The notes under the pieces are model-generated. The model had not been told where the DNA came from and ran no database searches. It saw nothing but the letters and a program-made list of their open reading frames with translations. A stretch of DNA of 64,000 nt from Dehalococcoidia bacterium (GTDB lineage Bacteria > Chloroflexota > Dehalococcoidia > Lucifugimonadales > SHYT01). The stretch covers positions 27,921-91,920 of the forward strand of contig SHXZ01000010.1 in the NCBI GenBank assembly GCA_009693045.1, in the 5' to 3' direction. Shown in pieces: positions 32,402-42,050 of this stretch (positions are counted from its first letter, which is position 1; every line of letters begins with the position of its first letter). The translations under genes and the position numbers were made by a program.

Positions 32402-34072
32402 ATGGCGGACGCAGCCAGCTCAACAGCGGGGCGGCGAGTGCGAGCCAGCGACGACGTAGAGGTCTCAACCTATCTGGGGATCGCCAAGGAGCGGAGCGCG
32501 CCGCAGGTGGACCGGCCTGTGGTCACCAAAGTCCACGACGAGGCCATCGTCGTTGTGGACTTTGGCTCGCAGTACAGCCGCCTGATCGCTCGCCGCGTCC
32601 GCGAGTGCCACGTGTACTGTGAGATCATCCCCCACGACGCGCCGCTTGAGTCGCTCAAGCACCTGACCATCAAGGGCGTCATCCTCTCCGGTGGCCCCGC
32701 GAGCGTGTACGAGGCGGACGCGCCCCTCATCCACCCATCCATCCTCGCCAGCGGCCTCCCGATCCTTGGCATCTGCTACGGGATGCAGGCGCTGGCGCAC
32801 CAGCTCGGCGGCCAGGTGACGCCTGGCGCGCACCGCGAGTACGGCCACGCGGTGCTCCACCAAAACACGCCCGACCATCCGCTTTTCCACGGTCTGCCAC
32901 CATCGCTGCCCGTGTGGATGAGCCACGGTGACCACGTCGCCACGGCGCCGCCGGGCTTCCGCAGCCTGGGCTACACAGAGAACTCGCCCATCGCCGTCAT
33001 GGGGAACGACAAGGGCGTCCTGGGGTTGCAGTTCCACCCGGAGGTCGTCCACACCCCGGCGGGCAAGACCATCATAGAGAACTTCCTGTACAAGGTCTGC
33101 GGCTGCCACGGGACCTGGACCCCGGGGAACTTCATCGCGGAGAACACTCAGGAGGTGCGGCAGCGGGTGGGAGACGGCCGCGTCCTGTGCGCCCTCTCCG
33201 GCGGCGTGGACTCGGCGGTCGTCGCTACGCTCGTCCACAAGGCCGTCGGCGACCAGCTCACATGCATCTTCGTGAACAACGGGCTGCTGCGACGAGAGGA
33301 GCCGGAACGCGTGCTCAAGACCTTCCGCGCTCGCAATGACCTCAACCTGGCGTACGTGGACGCCACGGAGGAGTTTTTGGGCAACCTCCGCGGGGTCACC
33401 GACCCGGAGGAGAAGCGCAAGATCATTGGGCGCACGTTCATCAACGTGTTTGAGCGCGAGGCCATCCGGCTGGGCCAAGTGGACTTTCTGGCGCAGGGCA
33501 CGCTCTACCCGGACGTGATTGAAAGCAAGACCTCGGAAAGCAAAGCCTCGTCCAAGATCAAAACGCACCACAACGTGGGCGGGCTGCCCGAGGTGATGAA
33601 GCTCCAGCTCATTGAGCCGTTGCGCTACCTGTTCAAGGACGAGGTGCGTGAGGTTGGTATTGCGCTTGGCCTGCCGGAAGAGATGGTGTACCGCCAGCCG
33701 TTCCCGGGGCCGGGCCTCGCCATTCGCATCATCGGCGAGGTGACGGCGGAGAAGCTGGAAGTGCTGCGCGCCGCCGACTGGGTGGTGATGGACGAGATCA
33801 AGGCCGCTGGCCTTTATCGCCAGCTCTGGCAGAGCTTTGCCGTACTCACCGACAGCCGCAGTGTGGGCGTGATGGGTGACTTCCGCACCTACGGGAACGT
33901 CATCGCCATTCGCGCGGTCACGTCTGAGGACGCGATGACGGCGGACTGGGCGCGGCTGCCGCACGACGTGCTGGCGCGAATCTCCAGCCGCATCGTCAAC
34001 GAGGTGCCGCAGGTGAACCGAGTGGTGTACGACATCACGTCCAAGCCGCCCGGGACGATTGAGTGGGAATAA
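32402..34072 (+). CDS. guaA: GMP synthase (glutamine-hydrolysing)
   Basis: Aminates XMP to GMP. The 556-residue two-part enzyme has an unusual N-terminal extension of about 50 residues before [20 protein letters not shown]. The glutamine amidotransferase domain follows ([16 protein letters not shown] with the nucleophile Cys; [12 protein letters not shown] with the His-Glu pair), then the PP-loop ATPase ([20 protein letters not shown]) and the C-terminal dimerisation domain ([14 protein letters not shown] ... [10 protein letters not shown]). The ATG at 32402 is preceded by GGGAGG; the open frame upstream overlaps the divergent tsaC. A strong bidirectional hairpin follows the gene. Confidence 0.95.
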   Translation: MADAASSTAGRRVRASDDVEVSTYLGIAKERSAPQVDRPVVTKVHDEAIVVVDFGSQYSRLIARRVRECHVYCEIIPHDAPLESLKHLTIKGVILSGGPASVYEADAPLIHPSILASGLPILGICYGMQALAHQLGGQVTPGAHREYGHAVLHQNTPDHPLFHGLPPSLPVWMSHGDHVATAPPGFRSLGYTENSPIAVMGNDKGVLGLQFHPEVVHTPAGKTIIENFLYKVCGCHGTWTPGNFIAENTQEVRQRVGDGRVLCALSGGVDSAVVATLVHKAVGDQLTCIFVNNGLLRREEPERVLKTFRARNDLNLAYVDATEEFLGNLRGVTDPEEKRKIIGRTFINVFEREAIRLGQVDFLAQGTLYPDVIESKTSESKASSKIKTHHNVGGLPEVMKLQLIEPLRYLFKDEVREVGIALGLPEEMVYRQPFPGPGLAIRIIGEVTAEKLEVLRAADWVVMDEIKAAGLYRQLWQSFAVLTDSRSVGVMGDFRTYGNVIAIRAVTSEDAMTADWARLPHDVLARISSRIVNEVPQVNRVVYDITSKPPGTIEWE

Positions 34073-34088
34073 CCTGACCCTCACCCCG

Positions 34089-34111
34089 TCCCTCTCCCAA
34101 GGGGAGAGGGC
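34089..34111. repeat. Family A palindromic repeat
   Basis: CCCTCTCC-CAA-GGGGAGAGGG, directly after guaA and before the terminator. Confidence 0.8.
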
Positions 34112-34122
34112 TAATGCGCGAC

Positions 34123-34162
34123 AAGCAAGAAGGGGACGGCACACGCCGTCCCCTTCTTGCTT
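34123..34162. terminator. Bidirectional terminator between guaA and the convergent binding-protein gene
   Basis: AAGCAAGAAGGGGACGGC, loop ACAC, then its exact complement: an 18-bp perfect stem with A-rich and T-rich ends on the two sides, midway between two convergent genes. Confidence 0.85.
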
Positions 34163-34183
34163 GGGTTGCTTTAGTGGTGTTGC

Positions 34184-36136
34184 TTACCGCTGCTTTGGCG
34201 CCTTGCCTGGATCAAGCATCGTGAGCCAGGTGGGGCCGTTCAGGCTGGCCCACCAGGCGACCTGGTGCGCGGCGCCGTTCATCTCCCACGGCTGCATGAG
34301 CTGGAAGGAGGCGGGCGGCGCAACACGGAGCAGATAGACCTGGTCAAGCTCACGCTGCTCAACCTGCCAGAGAAGGCCCGCGCGCTTGGCGGCATCAAGC
34401 TCGCCGCGGACCTTGGGGTAGATGTCGGTCATGAACTGGTCGTCCACGTTCTGGAAGTTAAGTCTGTTGCCCTTGACGAAGTGGCCCACGGCGGCATCAC
34501 CCTCCGCCCAGAAGCTGACGTTCCAGCCGTACTGGTAGTACACGCCATCCCACGTCCGTTCGTACAACATGCTGGCGTAGGGAACGGGTTCCGCGATCTG
34601 AATGGTCACGTCTATGCCCAGGTGCTTTTTCCAGTTGGACTGGAGGAAGAGCATCTCTTCATTGGGACCACCGGATGAAAAGAAGCTGGGCAGGACGAGG
34701 TTCAACTTGAACCCGTTCTCGTAGCCGGCTTCTTTTATAAGCCCCTTGGCCTTGGTGGGGTTGAACTTGTACCACGAGCCCGCCTGCTCCAGGGTGTAGT
34801 ACCAGTCTGCGCCAAAGAAGTCACGGCTGACGATGTTGGGGAAGTAGGCAAAGCCCTCCTGCCCGATCTGCCACATAGCGGGGTGTTCCATGGTCAGGGC
34901 CATGGCGCGGCGCACGCGGACATCCGACATCGGACCCTTGAGCTGGGGCCGGAGGACGGATGTGCCGGCGAGTACCACCTGGGACATGATCTGGACGCCG
35001 GACACTTTCTGCGCAACGCTCTTCATCTCCGTCTCAGTGCCCTGGATGGAGTAGTTGTCCAGCTGCCCGGTGATGAAGCTGCTTTTGACGGCAGCGGGGT
35101 CAGGGATCTGTATGCCGACGATGCGATCAACGTAGGGGAGGCCCCTCAGGTGGAATTCCTGGTTCTTTACAAGGAGCATGCGCTCGCGGAGTACCAGCTC
35201 CTTAATGAGGAAGGGGCCGGGTGAGACCAGCTTGCCGGTCAGGCACCCCTTCTCGTCGTAGCATTCTTTGGGGAAGATACCCATGGAGCTATTGGACATG
35301 TGCCGCATGAACTCGGCGACCGGGGACTGAAGCGTGACCCTGACCGTGCTCTTGTCCACGGCCTCAAACTTGTCCACCAACTGGAAGTTGTCCTTGAGAA
35401 TGCCTTCCTTCTTGGTGGTCTCCAGGAACCAGGCCACGTCCTCCGCGGTCACAGTCCGATCGGCGCGGGCCATGGGCGGGACGGCGGGCCAGATCACGCC
35501 CGGCCGGATGTGGAACACATACGTGGTTTGGCCCGTCTGCTCCCAGCGGTCAAAGACGCCGGGGATGATGGCGATGGACTGGTTGTTGCCGTACTTGCCG
35601 CCGCAGCGGCTGAAGTCGGCGTCGCGGTCAACCATGCTGCACCGGCCCATGTCAAACAGCAGCAGCATCCCCGCGTAGGACGGGCGGCTGAGCACCTGGT
35701 TGCCAAGGAGGTTCAGGTTCACGGGAGTGAACACCGCGCTGGTGCGGAACTCTCCACCGTACTGGGCCTTGGTCCAGAGCGGCAGCTTGGTCTGGTGGTA
35801 CTTGTAGATGATCTGGATGCCGGGCTCTTGCGACAGCTGCTTGGCAAAGAGCGGTGGGCCTCCCGGAACGAGCGGCTGTCCGTCCGGGTGGGCAAGGAAC
35901 GCTGTGAGCGCCGAGGAGGGAGACTCAACGCCCGTTGCTCCGGAGAGGGCAGGCACCGCCGGTGCCGGGGTGGCAGGCACCGCCGGTGCCGGGGTGGGAG
36001 TCACCGCGGGTGCTGCGGGAGCGGGGGACGGGACCGGCGCCGTGGTCGGGGTCTCACTCTGGGCGCAGGCGACGGTCAACGCCAAAAGAACGAGCAGCCC
36101 AACGACTGATGTGCGGACCAAAGGCTTCCACAACAT
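34184..36136 (-). CDS. ABC transporter substrate-binding lipoprotein, family 5 (oligopeptide type)
   Basis: Cell-surface lipoprotein that captures peptides or related solutes for an ABC importer. The signal ends TVAC (Cys24). A Pro/Ala/Thr linker rich in APAVPA repeats (about residues 30-65) tethers a large SBP_bac_5 domain. Visible blocks include TYVFHIRPGVIWPAVPPM, VTAEDVAWFLETT, VRVTLQSPVAEFM, SPGPFLIKELV and RRAMALTMEHPAMW. At 650 residues it is slightly long for the family. No permease or ATPase genes adjoin it, so it is an orphan here. A clear promoter lies 50-80 nt upstream. Confidence 0.9.
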   Translation of the reverse strand: MLWKPLVRTSVVGLLVLLALTVACAQSETPTTAPVPSPAPAAPAVTPTPAPAVPATPAPAVPALSGATGVESPSSALTAFLAHPDGQPLVPGGPPLFAKQLSQEPGIQIIYKYHQTKLPLWTKAQYGGEFRTSAVFTPVNLNLLGNQVLSRPSYAGMLLLFDMGRCSMVDRDADFSRCGGKYGNNQSIAIIPGVFDRWEQTGQTTYVFHIRPGVIWPAVPPMARADRTVTAEDVAWFLETTKKEGILKDNFQLVDKFEAVDKSTVRVTLQSPVAEFMRHMSNSSMGIFPKECYDEKGCLTGKLVSPGPFLIKELVLRERMLLVKNQEFHLRGLPYVDRIVGIQIPDPAAVKSSFITGQLDNYSIQGTETEMKSVAQKVSGVQIMSQVVLAGTSVLRPQLKGPMSDVRVRRAMALTMEHPAMWQIGQEGFAYFPNIVSRDFFGADWYYTLEQAGSWYKFNPTKAKGLIKEAGYENGFKLNLVLPSFFSSGGPNEEMLFLQSNWKKHLGIDVTIQIAEPVPYASMLYERTWDGVYYQYGWNVSFWAEGDAAVGHFVKGNRLNFQNVDDQFMTDIYPKVRGELDAAKRAGLLWQVEQRELDQVYLLRVAPPASFQLMQPWEMNGAAHQVAWWASLNGPTWLTMLDPGKAPKQR

Positions 36137-36184
36137 AACCTTTCGCCTCCAACGAACGAATGTGGGAATCTTCTCAGCGGTATT

Positions 36185-36213
36185 AAATTACAGGGCAGTA
36201 ATCGCCTTGTCAA
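36185..36213 (-). promoter_or_regulatory. Sigma-70 promoter for the substrate-binding lipoprotein
   Basis: On the minus strand TTGACA (36213-36208), a 17-nt spacer and TAATTT (36190-36185). The -35 lies in a short inverted repeat, CGCCTTG-T-CAAGGCG (36203-36217), a possible operator. Confidence 0.6.
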
Positions 36214-36361
36214 GGCGCAGACAGTAGCAATATTCGTTGAAATGCTCTTGGAGTGCCTCTTGTTAGGCTCCGTCTATCGGGGAGCACTACCCCTTCGAAA
36301 CATTGTTGATTCGCTAGTGGTATTGCACATGAACGGCCGGTATGGCTTTACAATGGCAGCG

Positions 36362-37654
36362 ATGAACGTGTTGCTCGTTGGCTCAGGCTCTCGCGAACAC
36401 GCCATTGCCTGGAAGCTGGCGCAGAGCGCGCAGGTGACCCGGCTCTCCATCGCCCCCGGCAACGCCGGAACCGCGCAACTGGGCGTAAACCTCAACATCC
36501 CATCCACGGACATCTCCGGGCTTCTGGACGCAGTCCGCGTGCGCTCCATAGACTTCACCGTCGTCGGGCCGGAGACCCCGCTGGCTGCGGGCATTGTGGA
36601 TGCGTTCCGACGTGAGGGCCTGGCTATCTGCGGGCCAACCCAGGCCGCGGCGCGGATCGAGTCGTCCAAGGTGTTCGCCAAAGAGCTGATGCTGCGCTAC
36701 GGCATCCCGACCGCGCCGTTCCGGGTCTTCAGCGATTCGGGCGAAGCGAAGCGTTATGTAGAGTCTCGCCCCGCGCCGCTGGTGGTGAAGGCGGACGGCC
36801 TCGCGGCGGGCAAGGGCGTCACCGTCTGCCAGACTCGCGAGGAGGCGCTCAACGCCGTTGCCGACGCGATGGAGCGGAAGCTGTTTGGCGCGGCGGGAGA
36901 GCGCATCCTCATTGAGGAGTGCCTGACCGGGCGCGAGGTGAGCGTCTTTGCGTTTACGGATGGCGTGCACATCGCGCCGCTGGTGGCCGCGTGCGACTAC
37001 AAGCGCATCTTTGACGGCGACCGGGGGCCGAACACCGGCGGCATGGGGAGCTACTCGCCGCCGGAGTTCTGGAACGCCGAGCTCGCCGGCACGGTGTTGC
37101 GCACGGTCGTCCAGCCGACGGTGAGGGCGATGGCGGAGGAAGGCTGTCCGTTCCAGGGTGTGCTCTACGCCGGGCTGATGCTGACGCCGCAGGGGCCGCA
37201 GGTGATTGAGTTCAACTGCCGCCTGGGAGACCCGGAGACCCAGGCGCTGATGCCGCGGCTGAAGTCTGACCTCCTTGACATCTTCCTCGCCATCGCGGAC
37301 GGCGCGTTGGACAAGGTCGCGGTTGAGTGGAGGCCGGAGGCGTGCGTTGGGGTGGTGCTCGCCTCGCGCGGGTATCCCGGCGATTACCCGCGCGGCGTGC
37401 CAATCCACGGCCTGGACACCGCGAGGCCCGGCGCTGTGGTCTTCCACGCGGGCACGGCCAGGCGCACGGACGGGACGGTGGTGACGGATGGAGGGCGCGT
37501 CCTTACCGTTGCGGCGCTTGGGGAAACGCTGGAGGACGCGAGGGGGAAAGCGTACCAGGGAATCCAGGACATCCGCTTTGACGGCTCGCAGCACCGGAGC
37601 GACATAGCATTGCTTGAGCGTTTGCCATCGGCGCCGCGCGGGAAGAACCGGTAG
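36362..37654 (+). CDS. purD: Phosphoribosylamine-glycine ligase
   Basis: Second step of purine synthesis, joining glycine to phosphoribosylamine in an ATP-grasp reaction. The 430 residues begin NVLLVGSGSREHAIAWKL and include TVVGPETPLAAGIVD, FAKELMLRYGIPTAPF, PLVVKADGLAAGKGVTVC, LIEECLTGREVSVFAF, GPNTGGMGSYSPPEF and EFNCRLGDPETQALMPRL. The ATG at 36362 is where family homology starts; an ATG at 36353 is equally placed for translation. It opens a run of purine genes on the plus strand. Confidence 0.95.
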   Translation: MNVLLVGSGSREHAIAWKLAQSAQVTRLSIAPGNAGTAQLGVNLNIPSTDISGLLDAVRVRSIDFTVVGPETPLAAGIVDAFRREGLAICGPTQAAARIESSKVFAKELMLRYGIPTAPFRVFSDSGEAKRYVESRPAPLVVKADGLAAGKGVTVCQTREEALNAVADAMERKLFGAAGERILIEECLTGREVSVFAFTDGVHIAPLVAACDYKRIFDGDRGPNTGGMGSYSPPEFWNAELAGTVLRTVVQPTVRAMAEEGCPFQGVLYAGLMLTPQGPQVIEFNCRLGDPETQALMPRLKSDLLDIFLAIADGALDKVAVEWRPEACVGVVLASRGYPGDYPRGVPIHGLDTARPGAVVFHAGTARRTDGTVVTDGGRVLTVAALGETLEDARGKAYQGIQDIRFDGSQHRSDIALLERLPSAPRGKNR

Positions 37655-37785
37655 CTGGCTGGCGGTGTTGAAGCCTTCGGCCAGCGCTGGTTGGTGGTGG
37701 ACGAAAACCGTCCCTTCCGCGACAATGGGACTGGCCAAGTTCGCAGAACCAGTTCGAGAAGGCTGAGCGCAACGAGGAGGACTTC

Positions 37786-38244
37786 ATGCCGCTGGTCGGC
37801 ATCGTCATGGGCAGCCGTTCCGACGAGTCGTACGTCCAGGAGACGCAGAAGGCGCTGGACGAGCTCCACATCACCTATGAGACCACCGTCTGCTCCGCGC
37901 ACCGCAACCCGGAGGGGGTCCGTGCCTACGCCACGAGCGCCAGGGAGCGCGGCATTGAGGTGCTCATCGCGGAGGCGGGTGGCGCAGCGGCGCTGCCGGG
38001 GGTGCTCGCAAGTTGGACGAGCCTGCCGGTCATTGGCGTCCCGCTGCCCACGAGCGAGCTCAAGGGGATTGACTCCCTGCACGCGATCGCGCAGATGCCG
38101 CCGGGGGTGCCCGTCGCCTGCATGGCCGTCGGGAACTGGGGCGCGCGCAACGCCGCCTACTTTGCGGCGGCCATTCTGAGCATCGCTCATCCGTGGGTCC
38201 GAGAGCGGTACGACGCCGTCCGCGAGGCGCAGAGCAGGAGGTAG
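37786..38244 (+). CDS. purE: N5-carboxyaminoimidazole ribonucleotide mutase
   Basis: Moves the carboxyl group of N5-CAIR to give CAIR. The 152 residues carry VGIVMGSRSDESYVQET, the active-site VCSAHRNPEGV (His), and LIAEAGGAAALPGVLASWTSLPVIGVPL. The family usually has a second conserved His in AGxAAHLPG; here the segment reads AGGAAALPG, with Ala in the place of His. No purK lies in the window. GAGGAGG precedes the ATG. The next gene starts 1 nt after the stop. Confidence 0.92.
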   Translation: MPLVGIVMGSRSDESYVQETQKALDELHITYETTVCSAHRNPEGVRAYATSARERGIEVLIAEAGGAAALPGVLASWTSLPVIGVPLPTSELKGIDSLHAIAQMPPGVPVACMAVGNWGARNAAYFAAAILSIAHPWVRERYDAVREAQSRR

Positions 38245-38245
38245 C

Positions 38246-38968
38246 GTGACACTGCAAGGCGTCGCCCTCTTGGTGGACTTTGACGAGACAGCCTCGGCGG
38301 ACAACGTTGCGGAGATGCTGCTCGGGCATTTCGCGCGAAACGGCTGGGTGCAGATGCAGACGCGGTTCCGCGCCGGTGAGATAGCGTTGCGCGAGTACCA
38401 AGAGTCCGCGTTTGCGATGGTGTCGGCCTCACCGGAGACGATGGCTGCGTACGCGGCGGAGCACGCCCGCTTGCGGCCAGGGTTCCGGGAGCTGGTTGAG
38501 GCGTGCAAGGCCAAAGGAACGCCGATCGCAGTGGTCTCCGGCGGGCTGGACTTTTATGTACAGTCCGTCCTGTCGCGCAACGGTCTTGGGGACATGACGT
38601 TCTTCGCTGTGGGCACGCGGAGCGGGCCGGAGGGCCTGCGCTACTCTTATCCGCTGGCCACGGAGACGTGCCGGCAGTGGGGGAACTGCAAGTGCTCCAT
38701 CGTGGAGCGGTACCGCCAGGAAGGGCACAAGGTCGTGTACTTTGGCGACGGGCGGAACGACGTGTGCCCAGCCTCCAAGGCGACCTTCGTCTTCGCCCGC
38801 AAGCGGTTGCTTGAGCACTGCCGGAGCACGGGGCTGCCGCACGAGGCGTTTGAGGATTTTTTCTCGGTGATGCACGCGTTCGCGAGTGTGGGCCACCCTA
38901 TTCACACCTATCTCAACGGCCGTCATCCCGAAGCACCCGCAACGGTGATGGGAGGTCAGCATGATTGA
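38246..38968 (+). CDS. HAD-superfamily phosphatase inside the purine cluster
   Basis: A 240-residue HAD-IB-type phosphatase resembling MtnX/phosphoserine-phosphatase relatives. Motif I is LLVDFDETASADN, motif II is IAVVSGGLDFYVQ, and motif IV is VVYFGDGRNDVCPASKA. A central helical cap carries the substrate specificity. A Cys/Trp-rich segment (CRQWGNCKCSIVERY) may bind a metal, as in the related lysophospholipid-like PHOSPHO/MtnX group. The GTG at 38246 has CAGGAGG upstream. It is tightly coupled: 1 nt after purE and overlapping purB by 8 nt (ATGATTGA). A nucleotide-related phosphatase role is inferred only from position. Confidence 0.85.
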   Translation: MTLQGVALLVDFDETASADNVAEMLLGHFARNGWVQMQTRFRAGEIALREYQESAFAMVSASPETMAAYAAEHARLRPGFRELVEACKAKGTPIAVVSGGLDFYVQSVLSRNGLGDMTFFAVGTRSGPEGLRYSYPLATETCRQWGNCKCSIVERYRQEGHKVVYFGDGRNDVCPASKATFVFARKRLLEHCRSTGLPHEAFEDFFSVMHAFASVGHPIHTYLNGRHPEAPATVMGGQHD

Positions 38969-40253
38969 CCGGTACGCGCTGCCGAAGATGAAGCACGTCT
39001 GGTCGGACGAGGCGAAGTACGACGTGTGGCTGAAGGTGGAGCTGGCCGTCTGCCAGGCGTTGGCGGAGAAGGGGGTCATCCCCGGGGACGACTGGGAGAA
39101 GCTCAGCCACGCCACGTACGACCTGGTGCGGCTGAACGCCATCTTCCAGCGGACCAAGCACGACATGACGGCGTTCACGCGTTCCATTACGGAGCGGTTG
39201 GGGCCGGAGGGGCGGTGGGTGCACCACGGGCTGACGTCGCAAGATGTGTGGGACACGGGCACGGCCCTGCAGATGCGCGAGGCGGCGAAGATCCTTGACG
39301 ACGACCTGGGCGCGCTGGAGGGCACGCTGAAGACGCAGGCGGTCCGGTATAAGGACACGTTGACCATCGGGCGGACTCACGGCGTCCACGCGGAGCCGAC
39401 GGTGTTCGGGCTGAAGTTCGCGGGGTGGCTGGACGAAGTGCGGCGCGGGCGGAAGCGGCTCTCGCTGGCGACGGCGGAGGCGACGGTGGGGAAGGTGTCC
39501 GGGGTGGTGGGAACGCACGCCACGGTCCCGCCGGACGTGGAGGCGCGGGTGTGCGAGCTACTGGGCATCGGATTGGAGCCGGTCTCCACTCAGGTGGTGC
39601 ACCGGGACCGGCACGCGCAGTTCGTGATGACGCTGGCGCTCATCGCGGCGTCGCTGGAGAAGTTCGCGACGGAGATACGCCACCTCCAGCGGACCGAAGT
39701 GCACGAGGTGGAAGAGCCGTTCGGGGAGGAGCAGACGGGCTCGTCCGCGATGCCGCACAAGCGCAACCCGGAGCTGACGGAGCGGGTGTGCGGCCTGGCG
39801 CGGCTCATCCGCGGGCACGCGGTGACGGCGCTGGAGAACGTGGCGTTGTGGCACGAGCGGGACATCTCGCATTCGTCGGCGGAGCGGATTATTCTGCCCG
39901 ACGCGTGCATGGCGTTGGACTACATCCTCAACATCTTCACTGATGTGGTGGAGGGGTTGCAGGTGTTCCCCGACCGTATCCAGGCCAACTTGGAGATGAC
40001 GCGGGGGCTGGTGTTCTCGCAGCGAGTGCTGCTGGCGCTGATTGAGAAGGGGATGTCGCGCGAGGAGGCGTACAAGGTGGTGCAGGGCCACGCGATGCGA
40101 GCGTGGGACAGCGGGCTGGACTTCCGCGAGCTGCTCCGAAACGACACGCGTGTGCGCGAGCGGCTGCCCGGCCGCAAGCTTGAGGACCTCTTTGATTACA
40201 CGTACTACACGAGGTACACGGACGAGTCGTTCAAACGGGTGGGGCTAAACTAA
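38961..40253 (+). CDS. purB: Adenylosuccinate lyase
   Basis: Cleaves SAICAR and adenylosuccinate, releasing fumarate, in both purine branches. The 430 residues show the fumarase-superfamily blocks HHGLTSQDVWDTG (catalytic His), TIGRTHGVHAEP and the signature GSSAMPHKRNPELTE with the mobile-loop Ser. GGGAGG precedes the ATG at 38961, which overlaps the HAD gene. The short form without an extra domain matches the Thermotoga/Bacillus type. Confidence 0.95.
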   Translation: MIDRYALPKMKHVWSDEAKYDVWLKVELAVCQALAEKGVIPGDDWEKLSHATYDLVRLNAIFQRTKHDMTAFTRSITERLGPEGRWVHHGLTSQDVWDTGTALQMREAAKILDDDLGALEGTLKTQAVRYKDTLTIGRTHGVHAEPTVFGLKFAGWLDEVRRGRKRLSLATAEATVGKVSGVVGTHATVPPDVEARVCELLGIGLEPVSTQVVHRDRHAQFVMTLALIAASLEKFATEIRHLQRTEVHEVEEPFGEEQTGSSAMPHKRNPELTERVCGLARLIRGHAVTALENVALWHERDISHSSAERIILPDACMALDYILNIFTDVVEGLQVFPDRIQANLEMTRGLVFSQRVLLALIEKGMSREEAYKVVQGHAMRAWDSGLDFRELLRNDTRVRERLPGRKLEDLFDYTYYTRYTDESFKRVGLN

Positions 40254-40273
40254 GAGACGATTCATGCGTAGAT

Positions 40274-40296
40274 ACCCTCTCTGGCTGAGAGAGGGT
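40274..40296. repeat. Family A palindromic repeat (short form)
   Basis: ACCCTCTCT-GGCTG-AGAGAGGGT, followed by GAGAGTGAGG, in the purB-purC gap. Confidence 0.75.
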
Positions 40297-40319
40297 GAGA
40301 GTGAGGGATATAAAGCCCC

Positions 40320-41258
40320 ATGACGACTACGATTCATAAGACCGACTTGCCGGGCCTGCTTCACCGGGGCAAGGTGCGCGACACTTATGCCCTTGGCGAC
40401 GACCTGCTGCTCATGGTCGCCACCGACCGCATCTCGGCCTTTGACCTCGTGCTGCCGACGGCCATCCCGTCCAAAGGCCTGGTGCTCTCGGCCATGTCGG
40501 CGTTCTGGTTCCGCAGGACGGCGGCCATAATGCCGAACCACTTGCTCGCTTACCCCGCCAAGGAGGCAGTCGCAAAGACGAACGGCGCTCATCGCCTGGC
40601 GGGCATGGCTGCCACGTTCGTCAAACAGCTTCCGAAAGCCGTCGCCGACCGCGCCATGGTCGTGCGGCGGGCGCAGCGGGTGGACGTGGAGTGCGTGGTG
40701 CGCGGCTATATCACCGGCTCTGCCTGGGCCGAATACCAGAAAAGCGGCACGGTCCAGAGCCAGCCCATGCCGAAGGGTCTGCGCGACGGCGATAAGTTCC
40801 TTGATCCTTTGTTTACGCCCACAACCAAGGCCGAGCAGGGCCATGACATGCCGTTGACCAAGCAGCAGCTCGCCGACATGGTGGGCGCGGAGCTGGCAAG
40901 AGAGCTGGAGCAGAAGACCCTGGCCGTGTACCGCGCAGCGCATATGTACGGGCTGGAAAAGGGCGTCATCATCGCCGACACCAAGATGGAGTTCGGTCAG
41001 GTGGACGGGCAGCTCATCCTCATTGACGAGCTGCTGACGCCCGACTCCAGCAGGTTCTGGGACGCGTCGGGCTGGGCGCCGGGCAAGAGCCAGTCGAACT
41101 TTGATAAACAGTTCGTCCGCGACTGGCTGGTCCAGAGCGGGTGGGACCGGGAGCCTCCCGCGCCCGCGCTGCCCGCCGACGTGGTGGAAAAGACCCGGCA
41201 TCGGTACTTTGACGCGTATCGCAGGCTCACCGGCCAAGAGCTACAGGAGGGATCGTGA
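40320..41258 (+). CDS. purC: Phosphoribosylaminoimidazole-succinocarboxamide synthase
   Basis: Joins aspartate to CAIR, giving SAICAR. The 312 residues show LLHRGKVRDTYALGDDLLLMVATDRISAFD, VDVECVVRGYITGSAWAEY, KGVIIADTKMEFG and LIDELLTPDSSRFW, the SAICAR synthetase signatures. The length is that of the eukaryote-like/long bacterial form. A family A palindrome lies in the 66-nt gap after purB. The stop TGA overlaps the next GTG start (GTGA). Confidence 0.95.
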   Translation: MTTTIHKTDLPGLLHRGKVRDTYALGDDLLLMVATDRISAFDLVLPTAIPSKGLVLSAMSAFWFRRTAAIMPNHLLAYPAKEAVAKTNGAHRLAGMAATFVKQLPKAVADRAMVVRRAQRVDVECVVRGYITGSAWAEYQKSGTVQSQPMPKGLRDGDKFLDPLFTPTTKAEQGHDMPLTKQQLADMVGAELARELEQKTLAVYRAAHMYGLEKGVIIADTKMEFGQVDGQLILIDELLTPDSSRFWDASGWAPGKSQSNFDKQFVRDWLVQSGWDREPPAPALPADVVEKTRHRYFDAYRRLTGQELQEGS

Positions 41259-41896
41259 CCGTTCGCAGGCAGGCCAAACCCACCCGGCGCAGGCCGCCGG
41301 AGCAGGTCAAGCGCCGCTCCAACGAGCGGGTCCGAAAGCGTCTTGTCCGTTACGGCGCCATCGCGGCGGTAGGAGTCATCGGCGCGCTCATCATCGTCGC
41401 TCTTATCTTGCCCAGCATCAGCCGCGGCATGTTCAGCAACAACGCCAGTCCCACCGGTGTGCCGCAAGGTCCAGGCGCCGTCTTCGCGGACATGGGACAA
41501 CAGCACATCCCTCAGGCCGAGCACGCGGCCGACAACACGTATAACTCCGTTCCGCCGACGTCAGGCAACCACTGGCCTGTCTGGGCCAAGTGCGGCGTCC
41601 ACGACGAGCCTGTCGCCAACGAGCTTCAAGTCCACAACCTGGAGCACGGCTTCGTCGTCATCCAGTACAAGACGGACGACAAGGCCACGATTGACCAGCT
41701 GAAGCAGGTTGCCGAGAAGCTACCCGGCTGGCCCAACTTTTACATGCTGGCGCCGTACCCAACGATGGAGCCGACCATCGCGCTGACGGCCTGGCGGGTG
41801 ATGCAGAGCCTCGCCACGGTGGACGAGAAGGCGATCCAGGACTTCGCCAAGGCGCATCGGACGCAGGGGCCGGAGCTTGGCGCGCCCGGGTGCTAG
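41255..41896 (+). CDS. DUF3105 membrane-anchored protein
   Basis: A 213-residue protein with a basic N-terminus, one transmembrane helix (about residues 32-54, GAIAAVGVIGALIIVALILP) and an outside domain with the DUF3105 signatures YNSVPPTSGNHW, KCGVHDEP and VHNLEHGFVVIQY. The conserved His and Cys residues look like a metal site. The function is unknown. The GTG start overlaps the purC stop by 4 nt, so it is translated with the purine genes although no metabolic link is evident. Confidence 0.88.
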   Translation: MTVRRQAKPTRRRPPEQVKRRSNERVRKRLVRYGAIAAVGVIGALIIVALILPSISRGMFSNNASPTGVPQGPGAVFADMGQQHIPQAEHAADNTYNSVPPTSGNHWPVWAKCGVHDEPVANELQVHNLEHGFVVIQYKTDDKATIDQLKQVAEKLPGWPNFYMLAPYPTMEPTIALTAWRVMQSLATVDEKAIQDFAKAHRTQGPELGAPGC

Positions 41897-42007
41897 GCAG
41901 GGCAATGCCCCGTTCGCTTCGCTCAGGGCAGGCTCTTCACTCTGCACCGCGAAGGATGTGTCTAAGTGGAAGCTAAGTCCCGCGCGCGGCAGGAAAAAGA
42001 CGTCAAG

Positions 42008-42035
42008 GTAGGGGCGACTGGCCAGTCGCCCCTAC
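42008..42035. repeat. Family C palindrome
   Basis: GTAGGGGCGACTGG followed by its exact complement, a perfect 28-bp palindrome with no loop. It ends 15 nt before the purS GTG. Confidence 0.9.
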
Positions 42036-42050
42036 ATGCGGGAGGACGAC

